Assembly: GCF_000276665.1 (NCBI RefSeq)
Contig: NW_004955405.1
Span: forward strand, 12,102,830-12,166,829
Reading direction: 5' to 3'
From: Chinchilla lanigera
Lineage: Eukaryota; Chordata; Mammalia; Rodentia; Chinchillidae
DNA length: 64,000 nt
Below are positions 48,010 through 60,124 of the stretch, piece after piece. The number at the start of each line of letters is the position of its first letter. The stretch's first letter is position 1. The notes beneath the pieces are model-generated. The model had not been told where the DNA came from, ran no database searches, and worked only from the letters and a program-made list of their open reading frames with translations. The position numbers and the translations under genes were made by a program.

Positions 48010-48090
48010 TTTCCTGTTTTATTTTTTTTGGTGACAGGCACTGGCACATGCTAGGCAAGTGCTCTAACCACTCAGCAACACCCTCAGCCC
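48010..48090 (-). mobile_element. Diverged ID-like SINE
   Basis: CATGCTAGGCAAGTGCTCTAAC and CAACACCCTCAGCCCTTAG in adjacent pieces match inverted ID, older type. T-run at 48019-48029. Confidence 0.7.
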
Positions 48091-49937
48091 TTAGCTTTGC
48101 ATCTGGATATCAGAGTACCTGTCAGTTTAAGAGGTATAACACAAATCAAATCTTCAATAGAGTGCCTATGTATAGAAAGTGCTCAAATTCTACATGTTTT
48201 ATTAGGTATTGTCTTCAACAAGCCAATGAGTCTAGATCCAATTTTATTGTGATTGTTACTGGAATAGTGAATTTGACAAAAAGTCTATTGGCTTTAGCTA
48301 GTTGGTAAGGTAGCCTTGTGAAGACTAGTCTGATACCACAATCATCATATCATTATCAGTTTAAACTGATAATCGCATACAAAGTATTTCAACTGCAACA
48401 AATTTCAAATATAAAAGTGAAAGAAATTTTATTTCAGACTCTTATAATTTGAGGTTGTCACATTTGCAGCTTTTGGCTTTGATGTTTTGCTATCATGACA
48501 CTTATTTTTGCCATTTTTATGACTCTATAAGGGAAATAAAGTATGTATATTTTGTCTTTATAAATATTTAGTTGTGTAGTTGCCCTCAAGCATTATGATA
48601 GATTCTATAAACATACAGATTAATATTCAACACATTAAATGTTCTGCATTTATCCAGCATGTTAGACACTTTCATGTCAACCCCCGAAACTTTTCTTTCT
48701 CCAATTGACGAGGCATTTGCACAGTGTTCACATCTGTAGAATCCCTAACACTGTATTTATGTAAAATTACACTTCAGTATAATTGCCTATGTAATTAACA
48801 TTCAGGAAGAAATTATTTATTCAGGAGCACATTTCACAATTCAATTTCAGTCTGTGACTAAGAGGCTTTAAATGTTAATCTTATGAAAGAAAATGGAGCA
48901 AATAGTAAAGGCAGTGGATTAATACAAGAGGCAGCTATTTACAGCGTAACATTTTCCCTCTCTGGGAATTACTTATTTTTTACCAGAGAATCTAGGCATG
49001 TTTAAAACCTCACTGGGAAATATGGAGTTGAATTGTGTGTGTGTGTTAGATGGTTTCACATCAGGCAACCAAATAAAAGCGTAAAGTGGTACCAACTTTA
49101 ATTTGATGTTGAAGCTGTAAGAGAGACAAAGAATTATTATGGTGGACTGGAAGAATGATCAAAACATAAGAGGCTATTTCCTTAGCTTCAACTCTATGGA
49201 AATTTTTTATTTTAGTTAATAATTCTATCAAAATTTATTAACAGGCTTTATACTACCTCTCTCCCCAGTTAGCTAGCTTTTACAGTAATACATCATAACA
49301 TCTTGAAAAATAGAAAAATTAATTATACCACATTACCATTATTGGTAGGATTAGTGCATGTATGGAGTCACAAAACCAGAAGTCTTATCATCTATAATTT
49401 GTATGTTTCTTTTATGATTATAAAATACTACAATTGGATTAAGATTTGAGAATTTGGTATACTTAACAGAATATAAAAAATTATGGGAAAGTTATTTTCT
49501 AGCCATAGATATGAAAAACTTTAAAAATTTTAATAACTATTCTGAGATATAATTTAGTGGGCTTAATTAATTGGGAAAATAAATATAGAATAAATATGCA
49601 AATGGATGATGGATGTTGTTGCTACACAAAATGAGGTAACATCTATGCTTATGTAATCATAATACAAACATTCATTGTCATTGCCACTACTTAGTATAAG
49701 ATGCCCAACGTCTCTCATCTGTATTATTATTTCTTACTGGGGTCCCTATTTTCACACCTGCCCAGCTGCCCATGGAGCAGTCAGAAATAACTTTAAACTG
49801 GACTTTGATTCTATCAATAAGTGTCCACCACACATCTTTCCACCTGCCTGTGCCTGTGCCCCTGGATCCTCCTTCCCGCTCTTCCTCCTACTCTGAACAA
49901 GCTCTTCATTCTCCTGTGCAAGCCCAGCCCCTCTCTT
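48091..49937. other. Single-copy sequence; 48660-49060 candidate conserved block
   Basis: 48091-48650 shows nothing supported. 48660-49060 has the even, repeat-free texture of a conserved non-coding element, with CpGs (CCCGAAA, GACGAGG, AGCGTAA). A TG run of about 6 units sits at 49036-49047. 49700-49920 is C-rich, and a 73-codon plus frame there has no domain. Confidence 0.3.
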
Positions 49938-50389
49938 TCTTATTTTAAAGAGAAAAGAACAAAAACAAATTAACAAACACAAAGACATAAACAAAACAAC
50001 ACAAAAATAATGAAAATATACAGAATTTCAAACAGGTGTTAGGAAACTAACAATGGTTGTATTACATATTGTTACCTTCAAACTGGTTACTCAGATAACC
50101 AGATATAGGCAAGTAAGATTGATCAAACAAGCATTAACTGTTCATTTCAATAAACAAATAGAAATTAGTAGTACAATTACTTTAGCTATCTTGTGTATAT
50201 ATACATATATATACACAATTTTTCCCTTCCTTCTTTCTTTTTCTCCTTTCCCTCATCCCAGTTCTTTCCTTTTGAGCAGTTTCTTTCACTTTCACAATGT
50301 CTATTGTATCTTTCAGATTTTATTTATTCTTTCAGGTTCTTACACTAGGGAGACAATACAGTGTTTACACATGTGAGTCATTTATTTCA

Positions 50390-53300
50390 CTTACGAGTAT
50401 GTCTGTAGTTGCATCCATTTACCTATAAAAGCCTCAAATTTATCTTTCTTTGTAGCTGAGTAATATTCCATTATATAAAATATCACATCATTTTTATCAT
50501 TCCTCAGTTGATGGGCATTTGGGTTGTTTCCAAGATTTAGCTATTACAAATCGTGCTGCTATAAACATGTGTGCACATATGTCACTGTGCTATGATGTTT
50601 TCAGTTCTTCTGGAAAAATACCCAAAAGGGTAATAGCTGGGTTGAATGGGAACTCTAATCCTAGTTTACTGATGAACCTCCAGACTGACTACCACAGTGG
50701 TTGCAAGAGTCTACACTCACAGCAACAGTGGAGAAGAGTTCCTTTTTCCCCACAGCACCTGCAGCATTTGTTATTTGTTAATTTCTTGATGATAGCCATT
50801 TTTTCTGGTGTAAGATGGGACCTCAGTGTTTTAATTTGCATTTCTCAAATGACTAATGATGTTGAACATTTTTCATGCATTTATTTGCTACTTGTTTTTC
50901 TTCAACAGAGAAGTGTGTATTCATCTCAGATGCCCATTTTTGTATTGGGTGTGTGAATTTGGGGGCTTGATTTTTAAAAATTCTTTATATGTTCTAAGTA
51001 GAAGTCCTTTGTCTGAGGGACAATTGGCTAAAATTTTTTCCCAATTTTTGGGTAATCTTTTTACTCTGTTGGTGATTCCTTTTGATGTGCAAAATCTTTT
51101 CAATAAGATGAGATCCCAATTGTTGATTCTTTTGAAGTATTTCCTATACAGTTTGGTTTTTGTTCATGAACTCTCTGCTTACACCTATGTCTTCAAGATC
51201 TCTACCTACTTTCCCTTCCAATAAATTTAGTGCTTCTGTTTTAATATTTAGATCTTTGACCCATTTGGACTTTAATTTAGTGCATGGTGATAGACATGGG
51301 TCTAGTTTCAGTCCACAGCCTGTGGAGAGCCAGTTTTTCCAGCACCATTTATTAAAGAGGCTATTTTGGTTCTACTGAACATATTTTGTCCCTTTGTCAA
51401 AGATAAGTTGGCTGAGTGTGTTTGTGGTTGTGACTGCATCTTCCAATCTGTTCCATTAACCCTCAGGTCTGGTTTTTTGCCAATGCCATGCTGATTTTTA
51501 TCACAGTGGCTTTGTAATATAATTTCAAGTCAGGGATTGTGTATCTCCTGCCTTGTCTTTGTTTCCCAGGATTGCTTTTGGTATTCTGGATCTCTCCTGG
51601 TTCTAGATGAATTTTAGGAATGTTTTCTCTAGATCTGTGAGGTATACTGATGGTATTTTGATTGAGATTGCATTGAATCTGTATAAAAATTTTGGGAGTA
51701 TGGCCATTTTCACAAAGTTGATCCTTCTTATTCATGAGCAAAGAATATCTTTCCATTTTCTGAAATCCTCTTCAATCTCTTTTTTCAGAGTACTGTAATT
51801 TTGGCTATATAGATCTTTTGTTTCTTTTGTTAGGTTGATTCCTAGGTATTTCAATTTTTTGGATGCTATTGTGGGATATATGGTTTTCCTAATTTCTCTC
51901 TTAGTGTTTTTGTTTGTGTATAGGCATGCTATTGAATTATGAGTGTTGACTTTGTATCCAGCTATGCTGCTGAGTTTGTTTATTAATTCTAGGAGTCTTT
52001 TGGTGGTCCATATAGAGTATCATGTCATCTGCAAATAATGATAATTTTACTTCTTCCTTTTGTATCTTTATTCCTTTTATTTCTCTCTCTTTTATATCTT
52101 CTTCATTCAGCTTTGGTAATTCATATGTACCTAGGAATATGTCCATTTCTGCTTTGTTTTCCATCCTATGAGAATAAAAATTTTCAAAGTAGGTGTTAGT
52201 GACCTTCTGAATTTCCTTAGGATATGTAGTGATTTCACCCTTCTCATTCCTTATTACATGAATTTGTGTTTTTTTCTCTTCTTTTTTGGATGAGGCTGGC
52301 TAGGAGTTTATCAATTTTATTTATTCTTTTAAAGAACCAGTTCTGATTCATTAATTCTTTGTACTGTTTTCTTAGTCTCCATTGCATTAATTTCTGCTCT
52401 GATCTTTATAATTTCTTGCCTTCTTTGGGCTTTGGGCTTGACTTGTTACTGTCTTTCTAGAAGCCTGAGGTGCACCATGAGGTTGTTTGTTTGTGCTTGT
52501 TCTGTTTGCTGATGCTGGAGTTCACTGCTATAAATTTCCCTCTGAGGACTGCTTTCATTGTGTCCCACAGGTTCATGCAAGTTGTACCTGCATTTTCATT
52601 TGATTGTAAATATTGTTTAACTTTTTCTTTAATTTCATCTGTGACCTATTGGTTGTTCAGGAGGGTGCTTTTTAATTTCATGTGTTTATGGAGCTTTGCA
52701 ATTTCTTTTGTCATTAATTTCCAATTTCATTGCACTATAGTCTGATAGTATGCATGGGATAATTTCAGTTCCTTTGCATTTCCTTAAGTATGTTCTATGT
52801 GGTAGTATATGGTCTATTTTAGAGCATGTCCTATGTGCAGCTGAGAAAAATTTGTATTCTGATGTTGTTGGGTGGAACACTCTTTAAAAGTCTACTAAGT
52901 CCATTTGTTCACAAGTTTGGTTCTGTTCTGTTATTTCTTTGCTGATTTTTTGTCTAGTTGATCTATCTCTTTGTGACAATGGGGTGTTAAACTCCCCTGT
53001 TAGGATTGTGTTACTACTTATTTTATTTTTCATGTCTGTTAAAATTTGTGTTATATACTTGGGTGCTCCTGTATTTGATGCATAGATATTTATGATTGTT
53101 GTCTCTTCCTTTTGCAGTTTTCTCCTAACAAGTAAGTAACGACCTTCTTTATCTCTTTTGATCATTCTTGGTTTGAAGTTCCCATTGTCTACAAACAGAA
53201 TAACTACCCCCAATTTTTCCTGGGTTCCTGTTGCATGGAGTATTGCTTTCCATCCTTTGACTTTAAGTCTATGAATTTCCTTTTGAGTTAAATGTGTTTT

Positions 53301-53440
53301 TTTTTTTTATACAGCATATTGTTGGATTTTGTTTCTTGATCCACTCTGCCAGTCTGCTTCTTTTGATTGGTGAATTGAGACCATTTACATTGATGGTTAT
53401 TACTCATATGTATTGGCTTATCTTTGTTATGTTATTTCCC
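50390..53440 (-). pseudogene. L1 ORF2 pseudogene (endonuclease, reverse transcriptase)
   Basis: Read on the minus strand, the N-terminal endonuclease begins near 53440 with NGLNSPIKRSRLAEWIKKQ. A 109-codon piece (52884-53213) continues the endonuclease (IINIYASNTGAP..., NTILTGEFNTPL). The reverse-transcriptase motif FADDM lies in the piece at 51937-52164, and a downstream stretch (51463-51756) has GGRYTIPDLKLYYKA-type text (GRRYTIPDLKLYYKA here) of the RT thumb/connection. Stops and frameshifts separate these pieces. L1 ORF2 normally encodes about 1,280 residues for target-primed reverse transcription. Confidence 0.9.
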
Positions 53441-53843
53441 TACTGGTGGTTTGCTACTTTTCTCCTGTTTCATTGCTTGCTCTGCTTGGTGGTTCCTTTC
53501 TATTGCTGTTCTTCAAATTGTGGTCATTTTTATCTCTATCTAGAATATCTTTTAATAATCTGTAGGGTTGGTTTGGAGCTCGTGAATTTCTTCATTTGTT
53601 CTTTGTCATGGAAATAGTTCATTTCTCCATTAATTTTGAAGGATAGTTTTGTGGGTACATCAGTCTGGGTGGGAAGTTGTTTTCTTTCAGGACTTGAAAT
53701 ACTTCATTCTAAGCTCTTCCTGACTTCATGGTTTGTGTTGAGTAATTTGGCATGATTCTGATGGGTTTTCCTTTATCAGTGATCTACTTCTTTTCTCTAG
53801 AAGCTTTTAATATTCTGTTCTTTTGCTGAATTTCTGGGTTCTT

Positions 53844-53946
53844 TTTTCTTTCTTTCTTTTTTTTTTTTTTTTGGCACCGGGAATCAAACTCATAACCTCA
53901 GGCTTGCCAGGCAAGCTCTTATGCCACTGAGCTATATCCCCAGCCC
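53844..53946 (-). mobile_element. ID-type SINE in L1 ORF1
   Basis: Long T-run with TTTC interruptions (53844-53872), inverted ID body with GCTTGCCAGGCAAGCTCTTA, end CCCCAGCCC. Target duplication ATTTCTGGGTTCTT at 53830-53843 and 53947-53960. Confidence 0.93.
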
Positions 53947-54077
53947 ATTTCTGGGTTCTTGATTATTATTTGTCTGGGTATAGATTTATTTTGGTTATGG
54001 CTAATTGGAGTTCCATATGCCCTACTTGTGTGTCAGATTCTTTTTCCATGTTTAGGAAATTTTGTGCTATTACTTCT

Positions 54078-54160
54078 TTTTCTCCAGTACCGGGAACCAA
54101 ACTCACGACTTTGCGCTTGCCAGGCAGGCGCTTTGCTGCTGAGCTAAATCCCCAGCCCCT
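54078..54160 (-). mobile_element. ID-type SINE in L1 ORF1
   Basis: Inverted ID with short tail. Target duplication TGCTATTACTTCT at 54065-54077 and 54164-54176. Very similar to 10060. Confidence 0.93.
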
Positions 54161-54470
54161 ATATGCTATTACTTCTGCAAATATTCTTTTTATGTCATTT
54201 GTGTTGATGCCTGCTGTTTCATTGACACCTATTAGTGTTACATTGTGCTTCTTTACCTCATTTTGCAGCTGTTGAATTTTTACTTCCTGGTTCCTTGTTA
54301 TTTTTAAGAGATCTTTCCTTTCACAATCCTTAACTACAATGCTGTTTTCAAGGTCTGAAAGTCTATCTTCAGCTTCATTCAAGTAATTTTGCCAGATTTC
54401 AGTGCAATTTTAATTCTCCGGATATCTGTTTGAATCTGTTTCATGCACTGTAATTCTTTCCTATATTGTT

Positions 54471-54568
54471 TTTTTTTTGTTTTTTTTTTTTCTGGTACCG
54501 GGAATCGAACTCACGACCTTGTGCTTGCCAGGCAGGCACTGTGCTGCTGAGCTAAATCCCCAGCCCCT
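54471..54568 (-). mobile_element. ID-type SINE in L1 ORF1
   Basis: Inverted ID with a 20-base T-rich tail. Target duplication CTTTCCTATATTGTT at 54456-54470 and 54569-54583. Confidence 0.93.
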
Positions 54569-54884
54569 CTTTCCTATATTGTTCATTTAAAGTTTCCATC
54601 ACTCTTCTATGCTCCTCTTTCTTTTTCATCTGTATCTTTACATATGCTGAGCAATTCTTTCATTATTGTTGTCATTTCATTTTTTACCTGAGAGCTTATT
54701 TCTCATCTTATTTCTTCTATGACCTGATGGATTTGTTTCTTTACTTCAGTTGTTATTATTTCAGAAATTTCAGTTATGTGACTTCCAAGTTCTCCTATGT
54801 GGATGACTCCTGGACTGTTCTGGGTGGGATGGAGTTCTGAGATTGCATTTTACTCCTTCAGCATGTCATTTTCAATGCTGGAGG

Positions 54885-55320
54885 TGGAACACTGAGCCTC
54901 ACCCTTCCTGGGCAACTCACTGAAGTTTCTTGTGTTCCCTGCGGGTCAGACTCATTCTGTGATGGTGGTGAGAGGCAGAGCACTGAGCCTGGCCCCTCCT
55001 CGGCAGCTCACCAAATGTCCTTGGCTTTCCTAGAAGTCAGACTTGTCCCATCATGGTGGTGGAATGCAAGGCACTGGGTCTAGCCTCTCCCAGCAGCCCA
55101 TAGAGCATCCATGCCCCTCCTGAGGGTCATTCTTGCCCCATGATGGTGGCAGGATATGGAGCACTGAGTCCAGCCTCTGCCAACAGCCCTTGGAGTGCAT
55201 CTGGCTTTCCTGGGGGTCAAAGTTGCCCTGTGACAGCAGCCGGATAGAGACCACCAGGTCTGACCTCTCCCAGCAGCTCATTGAGTGAATCTGGCCTTCC
55301 TGGGGATCAAACATGTCCCA
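54885..55320 (-). repeat. L1 5'UTR tandem monomers, about 5 x 90 bp
   Basis: GCACTGAGCC-type anchors begin at about 54891, 54979, 55070, 55159 and 55249, giving spacings of 88-91 bases. Each unit also has a CCC(A/G)(T/C)GATGGTGG-like block and a TGGCTTTCCTGG/GGGGTCA-like block. The 29-residue repetition in the minus frame 55051-55314 reflects this array, not a protein. Monomer arrays in mouse L1 act as the promoter, so a promoter role here is an inference. Confidence 0.85.
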
Positions 55321-55337
55321 TGATCAGCCCCTCTCTT

Positions 55338-55640
55338 GTGGGTGAGGTGCTATTTCCTGTCACTTCCTGGGAACATGACTGTAGGCATCCTCTCTTTCTC
55401 CAGCATGATGATCTCCATTGGGTTTCCCATCTCCATTGGGTTGTACCTATCAGCATGTCTACACAAACCTCCCTCCAATACTGCCCCTTTGCTTTGCTCC
55501 CCTTTACAGAAAAAAAAAATCTCTAAATAGTAATTTATAATAATAAACATCCTTTAAGTCTTCTATTCCCACTGAACCAATTCCAATTAGGCCAATACTT
55601 ACTGCTATTTCAGTGAGGTTATTGTTTTAAATCAAATTTA
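55338..55640. other. Pre-insertion flank of the L1
   Basis: Pyrimidine-rich sequence continuing from the left flank (before 49925). It contains the 18-base near-duplicate TCTCCATTGGGTTTCCCA / TCTCCATTGGGTTGTACC. No gene supported, despite short overlapping frames on both strands. Confidence 0.35.
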
Positions 55641-56125
55641 TCAGTGATCCACACATTGCAAAATTCAGCAATCAATTATTAGCTCTCATCTTGGTTGAGC
55701 AATAGCTGGCACTTGGCACAATTAATCATAGTTTTCTCCTAGAAACACTATCTTCAGTAGGCTTTGGGATATCAAAATTTCTCAGGTTTTATCCTATCTC
55801 ACTGGCAGCTCATTCTCAGATTTCTTCATAAAAATATTTATTTCTTTACATCTTTCCATCCTTGGCTCAAATATTTCCTACAATGAAGTTTACCTGTTCT
55901 ACTATATTAAAATGGCGACCCACAATGACACATTCTATCTACTTCCTTTTCTTATCTCCCTAGCACTCCTTTTCATCTAGATATACTCTGCTTCACTTAT
56001 CAGATGACTGTTCCCTCCACTGAAGTAGTAGCTCCACCAGATCAAGAGATCTGTCTAATTGTTTGTGGCTGTACCTTCTATTCCAGCAATAAGTGATAAT
56101 TACATTTACTGAATGAGTGAACAGA
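55640..56125 (+). mobile_element. L2 LINE fragment, sense
   Basis: TCTCACTGGCAGCTCATTCTC at 55798 and AAACACTATCTTCAGTAGGC at 55743 correspond to the L2 reverse-transcriptase region, then the 3' end with ACTGAATGAGTGAAC at 56108. An internal part is missing. No open frame remains. Confidence 0.65.
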
Positions 56126-56149
56126 TGTCACTCACTTGCTTAAGACACC

Positions 56150-56520
56150 GTAATGTTTTATTATTGCACCGGTGATAAAATTCAAATGTTTATCATGGCC
56201 TATAGGTGCTGTATGATCTACCCATTTCTTTCTCTCTAACTTATCATGTTCCTTTATCCTTACTTTTAGGTCCTGAAACATATCAAGTTCTTTTCTGCTT
56301 CTGAGTCCTGATACTGTTCTCTATTACAGGCACACCACTCTATCTTTCTTTGTATATCGAATCCTGCTTAAACTTTAGCTGTGGATTGACTCTTAACTCC
56401 TCAGAAAGCCTCTCCTTCACCTTCATATTTTCTATTATTTTTGTATTATTCTCTACTACTATAATTACTTTTTTGCTTCATTCATATCTCTGAGTTGTGA
56501 TTACAGTTCTGCTTTTCTAA
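56150..56520 (+). mobile_element. Second L2 LINE fragment, sense
   Basis: CATGGCCTATAGGTGCTGTA (56195) and following text match an L2 region lying upstream of the end seen at 56108, so this is a separate insertion or a rearranged copy. Confidence 0.6.
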
Positions 56521-56529
56521 TTGAATATA

Positions 56530-57010
56530 ATTCATAGGCTATAAATTTGTTTTTTAAAAGTATATGACTTGGCAGTTATTAGTATATTCCTAAAGTTGGG
56601 CCACTATCACTAATTCCAGAATATTTTTATCATCTCACAGAGAACCCCTGCATCCAGGAGCAGTACTGTCTTTATTTTCCCACACCTAATCTGCTTTCTA
56701 CCTCTGTGGATTTGCCTCCTCTGCATATTTAATTTAAATGGAATCATACATCTGCCTTTTTTCACTTAGTGTAATGTTTTCAATGTCATTCATGTTGTAG
56801 CACACGTCAATACTTCATTCATTTCTATGCTTAGATAATTTCCCTTTGTATGAATAGACCATAGTTGTTTATCTGTTCATCAGTGGGTTGATATTTGGGT
56901 TATTTTTGCTTTTTTAGAGATTATGACACTGGTATGAAAATTATGTACAATTTTTTATGAAGGCACATATTTTAATACATCTTGGGTAAATACAAGTTTT
57001 AATAATATGT
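56530..57010 (-). mobile_element. Ancient L1 3' region
   Basis: TTTCACTTAGTGTAATGTTT (56760), ATTCATGTTGTAGCACACGT (56790) and TCTGTTCATCAGTGGGTTG (56872) match the inverted 3'UTR of old L1 elements. Confidence 0.7.
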
Positions 57011-57536
57011 TTATCTCTTCTTTGTATTTGTCAGTATTGTAGGTAGGATATACTTGGTGTGGAAAGGGACCATGCTGCACTATCTACTTTTAACTACCCA
57101 GTGCCTAGGACAATTCTCAGCACACCACAAGTACTCAATGGGTTTTGTTACAAATATTTTGGGTCCAAAATGCAGTTAATACATCTAATTACTAACATTC
57201 TAGCTTAGCAACACAGTATGTGGTAGAGTATTGATGGATTCGACTCCTGACGTCAAGGCTGGCTGGGAGTTGAGGTCTGATGCTGCTCCCCAGTATCACA
57301 AGAGAGCATTATATCACATATTGTTAGTGTGGGAAAAGATCAAAATTAAACATTCAAAGTGTAATTTTTATTGAGCAAATATAGCTTTTGCACAAAAAGT
57401 GTAAGTGTCACAATTATAAGGTGAGGATTGTCTCTATGTTTATTGAGTAATGAAGTCACATAGGTAATCAACATGCATCCAACCTCTTCAATTAATGGCT
57501 TAATGCACAGTCATCATATTTAAAACTTTATGTATA
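57011..57536. other. Unrecognised sequence
   Basis: Nothing supported. Confidence 0.35.
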
Positions 57537-57725
57537 GTAGGAGCAGTGGACTCTGAGTCAGAACATCTGACTAGAAAGTTTCTCTGTCAACCTGGACTAA
57601 ATATATAGCTTTGAGTAAGTTCTTCATATCTATGAGCCTTACTTCTTTATTTATCAAATAGGAAGATTTGAATGGACCATGCGTCCTAAATATGCTCATT
57701 AAGGTGGGTGTTTGGGATGCCTCAG
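57537..57725 (+). mobile_element. MIR SINE
   Basis: AGCAGTGGACTCTGAGTCAGA (57542), TTTGAGTAAGTTCTTCATAT (57611) and TTATTTATCAAATAGGAAGA (57646) are in MIR order. Confidence 0.7.
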
Positions 57726-58829
57726 GCACTATTTCTGGACTTTGATCAGAGTGACTACATACTTCTTAGAGTACGGGGCTTTCACATACAATTTCATTTG
57801 AAGATCATCACCAAAGGCATAATGATATTTTAAAAATAATTTAAATAGTCACTGAGTACACCAGAAAAAAAAGGCCAAGCTTCTTGCTTGATTTGAAGAG
57901 ATAATTTGCTTTGATTTGAAGTTCATTTGTAAATTAAAGCAGGGAGAAATTGGTAGAATGCTTGTGGCTGGGGGGAGGCAGAATTTCAGACAGATACCTG
58001 GATGAGCCCTGTTGGGTGGGATACCCATAAAAACCGTGGTGTGGCTTCAATTTAAAGGGTCAAGGAAAAGACCGTGTGAGTGAGGAGAATATGATGTAGA
58101 TTTGGGTTAATTTGTGGAAGGCCTTGGATGCTGAATGATATTTGTATCCACAAACTCCTGAAAATATCAAAGAACCATTATGGTGGTTTAAACAGGTGAC
58201 ATGATAAAAAAGGCTTCTCAGGAAGATAAAGCCACAGCAGAACAGCATGCCATTCTGGGAACTGAGATAAGCTTTCAAGAGGCAGGTAATTTGATTAAAT
58301 TACTTTGCTTATTATTCATTCAGTGAATTAGGGGCTTGTCATTTAATTCTTGGATTATGTGAAGATTCTTCTGCTCTCTGTACACTGGTGCATTTTGATT
58401 AGGGAGCTCACACAATTTTGGTGTTAAGATTCTACTATGAATTTAAATTCTAAAGGGCTAGCTTGTTTGAGGTTTATCCTACTTTGTGCTAAATTTGGTC
58501 AATTGTAGTTAAATTAAGTCTGAAGTCTTAATGGTCCCTTGACTAGAGATATGCACCTGTTTAGATTTTTTTTTTGGTGGTGATATGTGTGTCTCTCAGC
58601 CAAATATAGGGTGCAACTGTGCAGTGTTATAGAATTTCAAGGTATTCCCTAGGTTAATATAGAGCGACCAGGAAAGCCCTCTAATTTCTAGCATATCGAT
58701 GGATGGAGGTTTATTTTCCTATTGGCTAATGTTCCTTGAATGGAACTGGAACATCATCAGTCCCAATTCATTAGGCTGATATCACTTACAATTGAAGTTC
58801 AAAAAATTTGTGTAATAAAGATTGCAGAT
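57726..58829. other. Mostly unrecognised; 58010-58240 may be inverted L2
   Basis: GGAAGGCCTTGGATGCTGAA (58116) and CAGGTGACATGATAAAAAAG (58191) recall the inverted L2 body. The rest is AT-rich and unassigned. A 72-codon minus frame (58060-58278) is within that L2-like text. Confidence 0.4.
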
Positions 58830-59265
58830 TTGTACATGTGTTGAGAGAGAAGGTTGGATAGAAGACATGATGAAGAGGGAAATGTGTAAGAGATTACAGC
58901 TGATGGGTTTCTGCCCGTACAAAATTCTGACAAACCATCATGGTGATGATCCAGCATGGTGTGTGGGCCCAGAAAGATGTGTCCCACCCAATCTGGCTTC
59001 TGCCTTCTTCCTTTGCACCTGACCACTACTTTCTGTTTTATTTTGCACATGTGTGTCCAGCTTTTCCCAATTCGGGCCTGTAACATCACCTAAAGTGCCC
59101 CCATATACTCCACCCCTAACCTAGCCCAATATATACTTTGTTTCCAACTTCCTCCCTCACAGGGTCCTTGCGTCTCTTTAGCAGCCCTCCCGTGCTGGGC
59201 AATAAAGGCTTTCTTTGCCTTTGTTCTGTCTCTCACTTACACCAACCTACCAGAAACTACAGGGT
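58830..59265 (+). mobile_element. Solo LTR of an endogenous retrovirus
   Basis: LTR-like architecture: a TATA-like ATATATACTTTG near 59130 and a polyadenylation-signal AATAAA in GCAATAAAGGCTTTCTTTGC near 59199, followed by a T/GT-rich downstream element (TTGTTCTGTCTCTCAC). This order is typical of U3-R-U5. No flanking gag or primer site. Edges not resolved. The frames on either strand here are not genes. Confidence 0.6.
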
Positions 59266-60124
59266 ATTTAAGGAAGATCAACTCTATCATAAGAAGACTT
59301 CTCTTAGTAAATCATCCAAAATATGTATGTTAGAAGAAACACCTGTTGCCTGAGAAAACTGTAGTCTCATTTTGAGTTATATTTCTTATAAAAATACCAC
59401 TTGTGATAATGGTTCAGAGTATTTTTAAATTTATTAGTACATGTTTGCAATGCATACAGATTACATTCATCTTAGGATGTATGTACATGTATAAAACACA
59501 CCTTACTTCTTTTTTATTTCCCCTCACCTTCTTGTCTACTACCCTTCTCATCTCTAGATCCCCTTCAAAAATGTGTCTTGAACATGTAACAAACACCCAC
59601 AATGAATGTAAATGTTATATGCCATAAACATGAACTAACAACAATAATAATAACAGTAATGATGAAAATGGGGAGAAGGGATCTATTTTGTAGTATTTAT
59701 TAGGAAAGTTGAAAATGCGTTCTTTGTGCATAAGCTAAGAGTATTGACAATTTTAAAATATAAATTATAAAATTTGCCTTTAAGATGGGATTGGAAAGTG
59801 CAGGAAATCAAAAGAAGATAAAATGAAGAAGTGAGTTGCTGGGTTTGGATTTTGTTGTTAACACCTAGTAAAACAGAGAAGGAGCAATTATGCAACTTGA
59901 TACCCCAATTGTGCAAAGTGATATTGATGAAATCAACCACTTTCATGGCTTGCCCTACTTGCTATGGTCTGGTTGCTTATTGAAGAATTCAGAAGAGTGA
60001 CAAGGTTCCACATTATACATAGGAGGTAATTATACAGTGTGTTTACTTAGAGAAGTGTTGGGAGTCACTATGAGCTATATTAAACATTACTAGGGAATTT
60101 GGAATAGCAACTGTTATAATTAGA
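59266..60124. other. Unrecognised sequence
   Basis: No supported feature. (AAT)n-like run at 59640-59655. Confidence 0.35.

Larger units (their letters stand above)
53540..54782 (-). pseudogene. L1 ORF1 pseudogene, interrupted by three ID SINEs
   Basis: On the minus strand, a coiled-coil-like N-terminal part (about 54600-54782: ITEISEIITTEVKKQIHQ) has an in-frame stop. The RNA-recognition part lies in 53966-54382 (MNEAEDRLSDLENSI..., VKKHNVTLIGVNETAGI). The C-terminal domain continues to about 53540 (KGKPIRIMPNYSTQTMKSGR, LKENNFPPRL). ID SINEs at 53844, 54078 and 54471 interrupt it, so the 138-codon open frame includes SINE-derived residues. ORF1p is the L1 RNA-binding trimer. Confidence 0.88.
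49938..55324 (-). mobile_element. Near-full-length rodent L1 with three nested ID SINEs
   Basis: Exact 13-bp target duplication CAGCCCCTCTCTT at 49925-49937 and 55325-55337. From right to left: 5'UTR with tandem monomers (54785-55324), ORF1 relic, ORF2 relic, 3'UTR and a T-rich (poly-A) tail at 49938. About 5.1 kb once the three ID insertions are discounted. Both ORFs are broken, so it is dead. The same lineage as 46177, 45370 and 39605. Adjacent plus-strand frames such as 50519-50956 and 50856-51224 are antisense shadows. Confidence 0.93.

Noticed and set aside
50519..51224. Two overlapping plus-strand ORFs (145 and 122 codons)
   Set aside because: Exact antisense shadows of L1 ORF2. Similar frames occur in the parallel L1 at 46982-47938.
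55051..55314. Repeat protein with 29-residue units
   Set aside because: The periodicity comes from ~90-bp monomers in an L1 5'UTR, which is not translated.
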